From Taxawa tesnikishii (nom. ined.) (Eukaryota > Ascomycota > Dothideomycetes > Dothideales): DNA of 64,000 nucleotides. Below, in pieces: positions 53,919-64,000 of the stretch. The position numbers and the translations under genes were made by a program. The notes under the pieces are model-generated. The model did not search any database, was not told the origin of the DNA, and was given only the letters and a program-made list of their open reading frames with translations. The stretch's first letter is position 1, and each line of letters opens with the position of its first letter. The stretch is taken from positions 372,001-436,000 of the forward strand of contig JAPDRO010000010.1 of the NCBI GenBank assembly GCA_030247885.1. Reading direction: 5' to 3'.

Positions 53919-54275
53919 ATGTCCAAAGCAGTTCAGGATAGCTTGGCAAAGATAAAAGCAACAAAGTCTGCGCTATCGAAATTTACGCCCGCTGCTCGCA
54001 AGGGCGGTCGAGTCTTCCCTTCCAAGGACAAAGATGCCGGATATCAAGTTCGCATTGATGCGGGAAAGTACGACGACAAGACAAAGAAGCTTAACGTCGT
54101 GTTGTAAGTCAATACCCAGGCCAGGAGCCCAGGGTTGAAAGATTTCGTTCAGAGAAACACCACGCATGGAAAGCTCGCCACAGCACAGTTCGATACTGCA
54201 GCTGCAGACAAGCAGAAAGAGATGGAACGAGTCCTGGCGGAGCCAGAGCAGGGAGCGAAGGAAAAGCTTCGATGA
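53919..54275 (+). pseudogene. Copy of the small charged protein gene, one stop
   Basis: Reads MSKAVQDSLAKIKATKSALS, nearly as at 25541-25185. A TAA at 54105-54107 replaces CAA (Gln) in the middle; the frame then continues (VNTQARSPGLKDFVQRNTTH) to the same C-terminus. A C to T change explains the stop. Confidence 0.8.
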
Positions 54276-54480
54276 ACAAGCGGTGATAGTAGGGATGGAG
54301 GCCAGACAACCATACGACAAGTGACGATATTGATGGGTTAGTAGGTCAGCTAGGGTAGTCGATCAATGGAAAGCAAATTTCATAGGATCAGTCGGTATTT
54401 TTGCACTGCGACAACAGACTGATTCGAGCCTGAGCCGTTATTGATTACCTGACACGATACGCGGCGAGAATCAGGTTGAA

Positions 54481-55080
54481 GTGGCATGGGTCTCCGAAGC
54501 CAGCACTCAGTCTAGCGGGGCAAACACGCTAACAACAAGCGGCCGGAGCAAGTGCAAACAACGTGGACAACGCGGCGGTGAGATAAGCAAGTCGATTGCA
54601 TTCTCCGTGCAGAAAGCGATTACATTTGCAGTCACGTGGCTGCTATGGCCGTCTATGATTAGTAGTCACCGCGTCGTAGGGTCTCCAGGCCACATCAAGG
54701 GGTCGAAAAAGTAGTCCGCCATCCGTAGCCGTGATTGCCTAACGTCCAGCCGCTGCTGCTAGTCGAGGACCTCTAGTCCGGAGGCGTACGTGCAGGTACC
54801 CAGGCGGTGTTGGTGTGCTTGGCCTTGAAGATGATCAAGGCAGGCTCGGCAGTCCCGTCAGTGCTCACACACTCGATTGCAGTCATTCACTCCCCTTGGC
54901 TTCCAATCCGCTTCCAGCTAAATGCCTTGCATATGCTGACTAGAGCTCTTGATGACCGACTTTCTCTAACCGCGAAGTCAGAGTCACCCATGTTATGGAC
55001 GCGCTCCAGAGCGTACTGGTGTTGCAGGTAAAGCGGGGAACTCAGTACGCGTAAGATATGTAATCCATCGTGCTTAGGTC
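54481..55080 (-). mobile_element. Family-A transposon fragment T
   Basis: The minus strand shows decayed family-A transposase: the HSSH block, AIDLL, the PLD block changed to PLVVSVF (third Asp lost), and upstream the ALVSI and MDESGF-like parts. Several frameshifts. It retains the CCTTGATCATC sequence, without the one-base deletion seen in A and G. No terminal repeats. Confidence 0.7.
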
Positions 55081-55185
55081 TTTTATTCTGCGTTCGAAAG
55101 GGTTGGTCTGCCTTGTGTACTATAGAGCGCGAACTGTGTCCAGCCGTGCGGTTTCAGAGTGTAGTAACGAAATCCACGGAGTAGT

Positions 55186-55300
55186 GAACCACCCGGGGAA
55201 GCGAACCACCCAAACGCAACTCTTCCACCCTCTCATGTTACTGTTATCTACAATGAGTGTTTCTAAACCTAATGGACTGGTCTATACCTAAGTCGATGTT
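55186..55300 (+). mobile_element. Left-end fragment of a family-A transposon
   Basis: Short match in plus orientation to the left end and start codon region of family A: gaaccacccaaacgcaactcttccaccctc...ctacaatgagtgtttctaaacc against the same region at 30945-31010. It faces away from fragment T, so the two come from different copies or a rearrangement. Confidence 0.55.
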
Positions 55301-55503
55301 CACAATGCCATCTCTTGAGAGTAACGTTGTGGACAACTCGCACACTGTATCTTGCTTGCGGTACGGTGCATCTGTCCACGATGGAGCTTGACGACTATAG
55401 GCGAACTGACACTCCCGGCAAATGATTGCAGGGCTTGCACTCAACTGGAACAGACGGATATACAGGTACAAGATCCGTCGTTACTCGTTGCATAGCTCAA
55501 GGA

Positions 55504-57025
55504 TTACATATGCTCATGGAGTGGATGGCTCAGCTCAAGCTCTTTCCAGATCCCAAGTGCTTCTTCACGATGACAGTCCCGACTTCGCATCACTTCCGCC
55601 AATATATCTTTCTTCACACCCGCGAGACGTTGCATGTCTTGTAGTCCTTGTTGTACTTCCCGATATGCATGCTCTAAGGACTCAATCTGTCGGTTTATGT
55701 CACCTAGGAGCTTGCTTTCAGACGCCAAGCGTGACTCTGTTTCCTCAAGGTCGGATGTGTGCTGCTTCGTCTGCTCATCTGCCTGTCGCAGCGCCTGTTG
55801 ATGCTCCCGGTGCTTCTTTACTTTCAGACCCAGCATCATCAACTCCTGCCTCTCTGCATCATCGATGTCGGCAATGCCTCTACTCGAAAGCGACAATGCC
55901 TGGTTTGGTACCTGTAAAGCACTTTCTCTTCCAAAACCGCTGGCGATCTCATCATTAGGTACCGTTGCTGCAGCTTGTTGGCCGGGTGGATGGTTGAACT
56001 GTATTCCCTGGTTTGGGCCGAATATCTGTCCATTTGTGGGTTGCGAGCTATACTGGGCCCCGTTCTGGCCCTCTCGTGTTGCCCGCAGGTGCGAGGGGAG
56101 TTATTACTGGCCGCGAAGCTGTGGCTGTTGCCACTCAGACCCTGTATGAATTGGAAGGCGCCACCAGTGCCGCAGGCTCGGCGGTCTGGATCTGATTCCT
56201 CGGCACCCTCGATGACGGTTTGTGATGTTATAGGACCTATGCCCTCCTGTTCTGAAACCCTAGTAGGTTGCGCAGGCACAGAAGTGCTTTCACGAGCCGC
56301 CGCCGTGTTGTCTGATCGCGATAAGGTGTTCTGCTGGATGGGCATCCTTAGCGCTTCTCTTGGATAAGGGCATTGATACACAACGCCGTGCTGTGTCCCC
56401 GATGCTGGTGTTGTAGGTAACTGCTGCACGACATCCAAGCTCTTTGATGGTCCTGACTGAGCATTGTGACCGTCCAACTTTTCAATACCACTGCCACAGT
56501 CTGGGCTGACATTCTGGTTGCTTTGGGTGTTGCCCTGAGGTTCTGCTTGCTGTGCACTTCCAAGAAGCTGATGTAGAGATTCCGGCTGCGCTGGAGGTGG
56601 ACTTGGCGCGTGCGGCTGGCTTGACACGGAAGGAGAAGCAGTTACAGCTGGAGGTGTGTGCAGATCGTTTCCTTCCCTGCTGTCATCTTCTAGACGTATA
56701 ACTTAGTCCTCGCATCTTCACGGGTTGGTAGACTCTCCGAGCTCACATACCTTTCGATCTTCTAGACACGTGCCCTCGCCTACCGGTACCTCTTGTCTTC
56801 CGCTTTGGGGTCGAGCTGTTGTCCATCGGAGCAGGGATTGGACTCTAAGGTTGTTATGGCTGGTGTTGCTTGACCGGATAGAGTGACGTTACCCACCCCA
56901 CCATTGGGACCAAAGTAGACGACCCGCGACTCCGTATAGTCTTCAGGAAACTTCTTAGTCACCTTTATGGGCCGTGGTGCGATGTCATTGTTGTCCGTCG
57001 CACTCCGCTTGCTTGCAGAGGCCAT
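55504..57025 (-). CDS. Gln/Pro-rich coiled-coil protein (gene P), model incomplete or decayed
   Basis: Likely exon 1 is 57025-56751 (MASASKRSATDNNDIAPRP, FPEDYTESRVVYFGPNGG), followed by a 61-base intron 56750-56690 (GTATGT...CGTCTAG). Exon 2 is long and low-complexity (SQPHAPSPPPAQPESLHQLL), then a coiled coil (RQELMMLGLKVKKHREHQQAL to LESEHAYREVQQGLQ-type residues) ending at 55504. Exon 1 changes frame near 56785, and the long frame shifts again near 55870 before the coiled coil. The coiled coil is paralogous to gene O (RQELMMLGLKVKKH against TQELIMMGRKVKEY), while the N-terminal parts are unrelated. No known family otherwise. Confidence 0.5.
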
Positions 57026-59444
57026 CTCGACTCAGGTTTGTCCGATGGTTGCTGCTCCATGAGCGTCGTACATGGTGGACTCGAAAGCTGCAGCAAACTT
57101 ATAGCTGTAGGTTTGGCAACACCAAACGCTCTGTTTAACCATTTGGTGAAACTCAGCTTTACGTAAGACATCGGCTAGACGTACATCGTTTCTGATACCA
57201 AAATCATGGTTTAGGAGATGAGCATGGCAAAGATCCATCGTTGGTCCTGTTGCGCTACCTCGAAAGGCTACGCCGGATGGAGTTATCCCAAGGGAAAGGG
57301 TGCCGCCACTGCAATCTCCAAAACCAACGGTAACAGCTGTAAGGGTCGATCCTTTGACGAGAGGCACGCAGCGCTAGTACAGCACACGATACGGTGTCTT
57401 CAAGTACTGATGCTCAGCGGAGTCGCTACGGATCGGAGCAGCGAGCGAAGGCTAGGCTTGGCGTTGCGCGATGCGCTCGGAACGAAGTTCTGGGATTCGT
57501 GGGAGCATCTCCGTTGCCCTGTTAGCGTGCGTATGGAACACAGAAGAACCGAAAGGATGACAGGGTTGCACGCTTCGCCTGCATGCCAGGAACTAGCGTC
57601 CCAGGCCCTCTCCACTGCTTCTGCTAACTTTCCGCTTCCACCAAGACAACAATCCTAGAATATCCGCGTGTCGCCTATCAGCAGGCCTTTGGAGTACCGC
57701 AGCAAGGCATGTCGGTTATCTTTGGCTTCGTATCTCGCAGACTGAAGAGTAAGATGAGGTAGAGACCAGCGAGTAAACCGCAACAACAGTCAGTCTAGGA
57801 AACCCTAAGCTAGTACCTACTAGAGACGGGTCGACGCCTGACGCACGAAGTATGTTATCCAATAGGTGATAAGGGATCTCTACGAGCCCAGTGTTCGAAA
57901 TCGATAAAGCTTAACCTTGGGGATACTAGAGTTCGTTGGAGAGAACTGATTCAAGTGCAACGAAGCAAACTGGGTTCCGGTGATCCGTTCCAAACACTGA
58001 GTAGGAACAATGAGTTGAACACAAAGCATGCTGACCATACTTCTAGGTTCGAGTACACAGGAGATTCGTGGTAGACAGTCGCGAACGCCGCAGACGTTGC
58101 ACATTTCGCGTATTGTTGTTTTTGGGATGAGCGACCTTGGCGCGAGGGGTTGGGCGCCAAGTTACTAGTGGTTTTCCAACCCTCGTTTGTGGTCTGGAGG
58201 TAAGATTACTCCGGGACAAACCAGACCAATCTAGATCGCGGTAGCGTGTACAGCGACGACGGATCTGAATGAACATGGCCATAAGATTTGCTCTAACCGA
58301 TGTGCATGATTTAGCAACCTTCGACTAACATCGTACTGTCTTCGCAGGCTTGGATCACTACATCGCAGCCTCTCCTCCCATCAGCCCACCCTAGATGTCG
58401 TCCCCTAAGTGCTGCAAAGCACAAATCATGCCCTGCAACATTGCGAGCTCAAGGCTTGCATCTAGCCCAGGATGACTTTCCTAGCTCTAGAGGAGCTTAC
58501 ACGGTTCGTTCTGCAACACGACTGAAGCTGATGCTCTGTGCTGCTGTGGCGTTGCAATGAACATATAAGATTGCTAAGATCACTCTCGGCGTGGCGTAAC
58601 TACGTGTTCGTTCTTCCCATCGTGCTCCAGCCATATGTCCGAGTGATCTCCGAAAGCTAGTGTACACTTGTTATGATCTCAAGGAAGTGTGTTTGTAGTA
58701 AGTGCACCGTACCCTGATTGACAGGAAACTCATCTGCTTGATCATCAGGGTCTCTGTTGTCACAATCGAGCTGGATTAGCTAGCGAGCTTGGCTGACCCA
58801 GGGCTTTCACTGACTGTGAAAAACCACTGGATATTCCGCTTACTTACTGATTGTTCAGTAGTTGTTCAGTAGTTGTTCAGTGTCCACCAAGAACCTTGAG
58901 CTGACTCTCCTTGTCCCTGGTACGGGGTGGACCGACAATTAGGGGCAGGTGAAAACAGAACGGTGAGCACTGGTCACTTCGTTTGCTACACATCCGAGGT
59001 GAGAGGCACGAAACACCTGGAACAGACATTCCCGTCACAAGACTAGTCCGACGACTTGTGTTGGCCACAAAGTCAGCAACGTAACATCCTTTCGTAATAG
59101 CCCGTTGCTGAAGCATTCGTACTCTCAGTCAACGTGTAGTAGCCTCTACGGTTGAGTTGGCAGGCTTTGTGAAGGTCCACTGCCCGCTGTTACTCAGTAA
59201 TCTGCAAGAAAACCGCGCATGGGAGATTGCTCGTTGCGCCTGTGTGCTCGGCAGAGCGCTTACAAACGAAAGGAGAACGGAAACCCTTCAACTCCGCATC
59301 TGCGCTTACCAACAGCCAAAGAACATTTGGTCAGGGAGAGGGCTTTCCAGAAGTCTCGAGGACGCGGATACAGTCTCGACGGAGATGCAACTCGGCAAAA
59401 CTTGCAAAGCTTCTGTTGTTCCAGTGCACGCAAGCATGTACAGA
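57026..59444. other. No gene supported
   Basis: Several frames of 70-146 codons occur on both strands (the longest on plus at 57218-57658) without motifs or clear splicing. A triple cagtagttgttcagt repeat is present near 58855-58880. No transposon ends were found. Confidence 0.3.
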
Positions 59445-60986
59445 TCACCTCTCCTCCGATGCATTGTAATCCTCGTCATACAGCGTACGCTCTGAGATCT
59501 GCACCTCCTCAAATCTCCAAGATGTGTCTCTATTCATCTTCTTGATGCGTCCATCCCTAAGGACGTCATGCACACAATCAGTCTCCAGTCTTCCCTTCAC
59601 TTTCGAGTCGAGCACACCTCGAAGAACTCCGAGCTCCAGTACCTGCAGCCGAGTCGTCAAGATGTGGCTCTTCCTCTTTGGCCATGCAGACATGTTTTTG
59701 CAGCCCCAGTCCTGGGGATAGCGTCGTGCATCATGTCGCGTGTTGAACCAAGCCACCAGCACAAACGTCCTTTGATCGACGTCCCGGACACCGGGCCCCA
59801 CATCGCGCATAGCTACGACAAGTGCATATGCGGAGGGGACGGACTTGAGCGTCCTGTCATCATTGTCAATATCTACACGGACAACGTCGTTGAGCCGATA
59901 AGTCTGCGCTCCGTCTTCCACAGTGTGCAACGGCTGTGCATCGTCCCACATTGGCAGTTCATCCGGAGCATGTGGAGACTTTTCCACAACGTAGCAAGCA
60001 CGGGACACCCGCTGGTTGATGCTATACGACACCACATATAGCTCATCAGCCTCGGCCTGTTGGGGCTGAATGCGTTCTTCATTCTTCAGGGTCACCTCAC
60101 GAGGGTTGGGGACCCTGTCGGGATCCAGAGAGTTGGAGGAGTCTCCGTGATCTATCTCCATACTCGCTGGTGTTCGCTGCACTTGTGGTTCTGCACAGCT
60201 CGATAGCGACTGTAATGTCTCATTCCGATGATCTCGCGCCTCCACCAGAACATGCTCTTCTGACACTGGAAGAATCGTCCCTGATGAGGCTGTCATGTCG
60301 CGCTGTAGGCTCAAGGCATGAGTGTTTGACAGGGGCCCCGGACCAAGCACTGGAAACGCTTCCTTTTGTTCGTTCTGCTTGGTAGCTGCGCACGACTGTT
60401 CAGTTGAGGAGCTGAGGAGGTTCGGTATCGCGAGCCGCCACAGCCTTCCGCGTTCTTCAACGTGCGAATGTGCCGACGGTGGAGTGGTTGTTGTGTGCGC
60501 ATCCTTGAGTTCCTCAGTCGCCTTCTCCTCGCCCTTCTCTAGACAACGCCCTCGCAGTGTGTTGTTGCTCATGTCTTCCTCACCCGCCAAGTTCGCTGAA
60601 GGAGGCCGAGTGACTTCTTCCAGTGCTGCCGCATCCTCTGTCACTTTCAGTATCATGTCGACCTGGGTGTTCGTGTTGTTCCACCCAATATTCTCCTCTT
60701 CAAAGTATGTGTCTTCCAGCGTCCTTGCGCCGAAGTCGCTAACCTTGTGCGCTCGACAAGCCGCGGTTGTGAGCCCCACGTGTTCTCCGGATGCCGCTTC
60801 AACAGTCGGTTCTGGCGAGGGAGACACGCTGAACACAGATCTGCGTTTTCGGGGATGCTTAGTCGGCCGAGTGTGTATCTGGTCTCCTTGGACGGCAGAG
60901 GCGAGTCTCTTGCGCTGCGAAGACTGTTGTTCAAGTGAGCGAAATCGTGATGACGAGAAGTGAAGTTTGTAGACGGACACTGCCAA
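59445..60986 (-). CDS. BAH-like domain protein, 5' exon unresolved
   Basis: One frame of about 513 codons ends at 59445. It begins with a non-ATG codon; a CAG just upstream of the frame (CTGAACAG/GATTTGG) may be a splice acceptor, so a first exon is probably missing. The N-terminal 300 residues are low-complexity with basic patches (RPTKHPRKRRS). From about residue 315 a folded region appears: DELYVVSYSINQRVSRACYV, YRLNDVVRVDID, SAYALVVAMRDV, RTFVLVAWFNTRHDARRYP and HILTTRLQVLELGVL. The order (entry into a beta barrel, Y.V..I..V, V.V.WF.R, LSTxLQV) is that of bromo-adjacent-homology modules, which bind chromatin. The assignment is by pattern only. Confidence 0.55.
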   Translation of the reverse strand: MAVSVYKLHFSSSRFRSLEQQSSQRKRLASAVQGDQIHTRPTKHPRKRRSVFSVSPSPEPTVEAASGEHVGLTTAACRAHKVSDFGARTLEDTYFEEENIGWNNTNTQVDMILKVTEDAAALEEVTRPPSANLAGEEDMSNNTLRGRCLEKGEEKATEELKDAHTTTTPPSAHSHVEERGRLWRLAIPNLLSSSTEQSCAATKQNEQKEAFPVLGPGPLSNTHALSLQRDMTASSGTILPVSEEHVLVEARDHRNETLQSLSSCAEPQVQRTPASMEIDHGDSSNSLDPDRVPNPREVTLKNEERIQPQQAEADELYVVSYSINQRVSRACYVVEKSPHAPDELPMWDDAQPLHTVEDGAQTYRLNDVVRVDIDNDDRTLKSVPSAYALVVAMRDVGPGVRDVDQRTFVLVAWFNTRHDARRYPQDWGCKNMSAWPKRKSHILTTRLQVLELGVLRGVLDSKVKGRLETDCVHDVLRDGRIKKMNRDTSWRFEEVQISERTLYDEDYNASEER

Positions 60987-63900
60987 CGCGCCGCAATCCC
61001 AAGCCTCCCCAAATCCTGTTCAGCGACTGCGGCTCTTGTTTGTTAGTGGAAGTATCGCTCTGACGCATCGTTCATGTAATGCAAAAAGGTCGGTCTGGCG
61101 CCTGAGAGTTATGTTGAACGAGGGTTTATATAGTCTAACTCCGCATTCCCTTCGTGTCGCGTCACGCGTACAACGTCTGTTGGAAACCCGCACGCGTCTG
61201 TTGGCACCTGGGGTTGTCGCGAATTCGCAGACTTGGTGCGGGGTTAGCGTGCAGTACGTTTCGCCGATCATCCTATCGAGCGGCGACTGGCAGCCGCAAG
61301 AAGAAATCACCGCACAAGCAAGCGCTTTTGCTCGGCAACTCGAAGGAAGGTGACCAATGTTGGTGAGAGTGTACCTTGAGTACACTTGCCAAACATCACC
61401 GTGTTCTTGGTACTCACGACTGTTGAGGACAGGATCGTCTTGTTACGACTACCATTCCCGGATGTACAAGGCGACTGCGCACGCAAAACCGTGTACGGTT
61501 TCCAGGCTTGCGTATGATGCACTCGAGTCGCGGTTAACGTGACGGGGCGGATGCTCCACAATCCTGATGACGAGCAAGGACATGTCAAATCACACGCCTA
61601 CTTTCCCCTTCTCTCAGTCCTTCGGCTTGTTGATACTCCTTCGTGCATCCCCTCCTAGGCGGAATGACTCTCATTGCACCAAGCGAACATAAAGATAGCG
61701 CCAGGTGTGCCAATCCTGATTAGCACGGGTGTCGAGTATCCTATCCCGCATTCTTAGGCTGCTACTTTCACGATATTCAGGAAGAAGCCAAAGATATCCA
61801 AGTGTCTCATCAATCACATGAGACTGAAGGCTTCGCTTGATGCAAGGAGACGATGATATTTCACCACCTACCAAGTATCTGTAGAAGATCCGGTCAGACC
61901 TGCCTGATCTCCTTGGCAAGCTACTTCCGTGCGATTGTCCGCTTGTTTCGGAACGGATAACTCCTTCGTGCGGCCATAACCGCTTCTTATACTGTCGAAC
62001 AACAGCTCATCTAGGCTTCCTCAGTTGCGAAGATGCGGCGAGCTCCTATCGCGTGGTGATCTAACGTCGCATGCGAATTGCCACTCGGCCTCAAACGAGT
62101 CACTTCTAACTTGAGGGCGCCTATCTTAGTCTCACTGTAAGGCACATGGGGACGCGCCTCTTCCGGCGATATGTCTCTTGATCCTTTCCGATTTCTAACG
62201 CCGCCACGATGGGCGAACACATGGATGTTACTGAGCTCCTCCAACCGCCTTACATACGTACGTACTGACATTAAGTCTCCGGCGGATTTCGAGACTAGGT
62301 CTTACTCGGTTAAGGAGGATACAGTGGACGCGTCCCGCTCAACTTTGTGGTCTGATGAATGCCACTCTGTGACCAAATAGCTACCAGACCATCGTTCCAT
62401 AGGGATGGAACGTACACGCGAACCTATGGCAGCGTTGCTTCTGTGCTTGTCGAGAAAGACTCTAGCGCGTTATATGTTAAAGCTGCCTGATGCTGCAAAG
62501 GTTAGCAAGGGCTCTTGGCGGCAAAGAGATTATAAAAGACGTCTTGGTTCTCTGATGGCCTGACTTGGGTCTAGGAATCGAGAGAAACTTGTCTGTTCCT
62601 AGGCTGTACGCAAGGTAGTACCTGGACAACATGTGTGTTTTGTTCAAGATCGCCTCTTTACCTATGACCTAACGTTCTGAATGTCAACAACGTAGATTCA
62701 CCGACTCTGCCTAGGCAACTCCGTCCGATGACATGATTCTGGGCGATTGATGGTAGTTTAGGGAAACAGATGTTGGTGTATCTAGCTTGTCGACAGTTTG
62801 TGCTACTTCTAGACGTGGTCCAAGCTCGCGCTTCGTTCCGGCTCTGCAATTTAGTCTTTCACCCCCAATGCGCATTTTGTTTATGGATCTTAGACTTTAC
62901 ACGCTTGAACGCCTCGATTGGGAATTAAACCGATATGTCGTTCTGAGACTGCCACTTGGTTTGCTTACGGGGCGGTGCAAAAACACACGGACTCGATCCT
63001 TGTCTTGTCTCGGGTCAACTTGTTCGACATCAATGGCGGCTACATCGTTAACCTCGGCATCGATGGATTCGGGGATTGATTCCATGGCAACTGTTGTGAG
63101 TCCATGGTCATCACTCACTTCGCGGGAACTTACCTTGAGCTTGCTAGCACACCCCTAAGCATTCTACGTTTCACCACCACGCAATGACATGTTGTGGCTC
63201 CTCTTTAGACATGTTTTCTATCGTAAAAAACAGTGGTCGGGAAGTACGAAGCTGCTCTGATGCTGCTATCCACTAAATGCGCAGAAGTAGTCAGCTTAGT
63301 GTGCTTGTGCAAGTTTTTTGCTGATATGGTTGGTCAGTTTCAAAGTGCATTCGATCTTCTTTCTCTACGCTTGAGATCGACAATGACCGCAAATGGAGGG
63401 GTGTGAACTTACTCAAAAAGACCATCCGGTGCATGTGTGTCCCAAGCGCGTATAATACGATACGTTGATGTGCAGGCCATAGATATCCACTCCACCAAGG
63501 CGAGCGCAGATTTCGACTTGTATCACGTGATAAGTCACATGGCAAAATTTGTGTGGTGCACCAACCGGCAATCTCAATCATCATCTACTATCCTCTCCTT
63601 TTTCTTGTGTAATCAACCCACATATCCCAGGTCTTTCAAGTAATCGGTGCCCTCATGTCGATTATAAAAAGCTATCAAAGACTCGTTCCCCGCATGCGTG
63701 ACTGTAAGTCATAGATGGATTGATGATTTCGGGTAATGGGAACGGCAAACAAAAGGCAAGGGTACCGCAAAAGATGGTCATCGCCGAAATGGCACGAAGA
63801 GCCGCTGGTAAACATGTTGTGACTACTGTTAGCATTGGATGTAATGGGAGACCGAATGGCTCGCAGGAGCGGGCTTTTTCCGGAATGCCGCTTGGCTGAT

Positions 63901-64000
63901 GAGGCCATTATAGGTTGTGTAGAATCTGTTATATGGAGTCATGAGTGGGAAGAAAGGGCTCACAATATCAAAGCGTTTGGAAGGTGATGCTTGCCAACGG
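60987..64000. other. No gene recognised
   Basis: Frames of up to about 120 codons on both strands, none with family features. The first few hundred bases may contain the first exon and promoter of the BAH-like gene. I found no copy of the window's repeat families here. Confidence 0.3.

Larger units (their letters stand above)
51568..54460 (-). repeat. Segmental duplication, decayed inverted copy
   Basis: The minus strand follows 25005-27690 throughout, with small insertions. The edge at 51568 (tctagataatgcctgcaatcc) cuts the APH-like gene in its last exon; the other edge is near 54460, just before a family-A transposon fragment. Both genes inside are broken, with several C:G to T:A type stops. 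Confidence 0.85.

Noticed and set aside
57218-57658. 146-codon plus-strand frame as a gene
   Set aside because: No motif, an opposing frame of similar length at 57032-57367, and no sign of splicing or of a paralogue; left as unsupported.
60322-60963. 213-codon plus-strand frame, Ser-rich
   Set aside because: Antisense of the low-complexity N-terminal half of the BAH-like gene.
1-64000. tRNA or rRNA genes
   Set aside because: A few ggttcga-like phrases occur (for example near 58048), but none is followed by a credible acceptor stem or paired arms; no rRNA core sequence was recognised. A covariance-model search would be decisive.

Overview
The window looks like a transposon-rich stretch of a filamentous ascomycete chromosome (Pezizomycotina, probably a dothideomycete). 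The evidence is short spliceosomal introns of about 45-90 bases with fungal branch sites, a HET-domain gene, an AIM9-like kinase gene, a fungal GABA/choline-type permease, fungal-only repeat families, and abundant Fot1/pogo-type DDE transposons. No bacterial operon structure, CRISPR array or RNA gene was recognised. Gene models were spliced by eye.

Layout: 1-714 is a dead Fot1-type remnant carrying a nested MITE-like insert. 715-2946 is a HET-domain gene. 3166-11676 is a chain of four complete-ended Fot1-type elements (here called D, A, B, C), each separated from the next by only one TA dinucleotide. C has an intact transposase; D, A and B are broken. The chain abuts a permease gene that has lost its 5' part (11678-12915). 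A two-exon GNAT acetyltransferase follows (13509-14335). 15018-17010 holds a transposon remnant (G) joined to a decayed PD-(D/E)XK-like gene. 17760-21480 and 33200-37430 are two composite units. Each has an apparently intact PD-(D/E)XK-like gene (462 and 457 codons) bracketed by inverted copies of one dispersed repeat (R1), with two further shared repeats (R2, R3). 22743-24852 is a second intact Fot1-type element (E). 25005-27690, which carries a small unknown gene and most of an intact APH-like kinase gene, is repeated in inverted, decayed form at 51568-54460. 29536-30897 is a Tc1-like element (K), with another dead Fot1-type copy (F) 12 bases further on.

The right half has more host-type genes: an unknown basic/coiled-coil protein (39250-40425), an FHA plus Ser/Thr kinase gene (41205-42983), a forkhead-like/coiled-coil gene (44382-45606), a lectin-like/carboxylesterase pseudogene (about 49342-51488), a second gene with a related coiled coil (55504-57025), and a BAH-like gene (59445-60986). 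Further transposon relics lie at 46099-48609 and 54481-55300. The last 3 kb holds nothing I can name.

Most broken genes carry one or a few lesions. Nearly all the nonsense changes fit C:G to T:A transitions, as repeat-induced point mutation would give. The most unusual structure is the PD-(D/E)XK gene enclosed by long inverted repeats in two places, a candidate undescribed mobile unit. Next is the TA-to-TA chain of four transposons.
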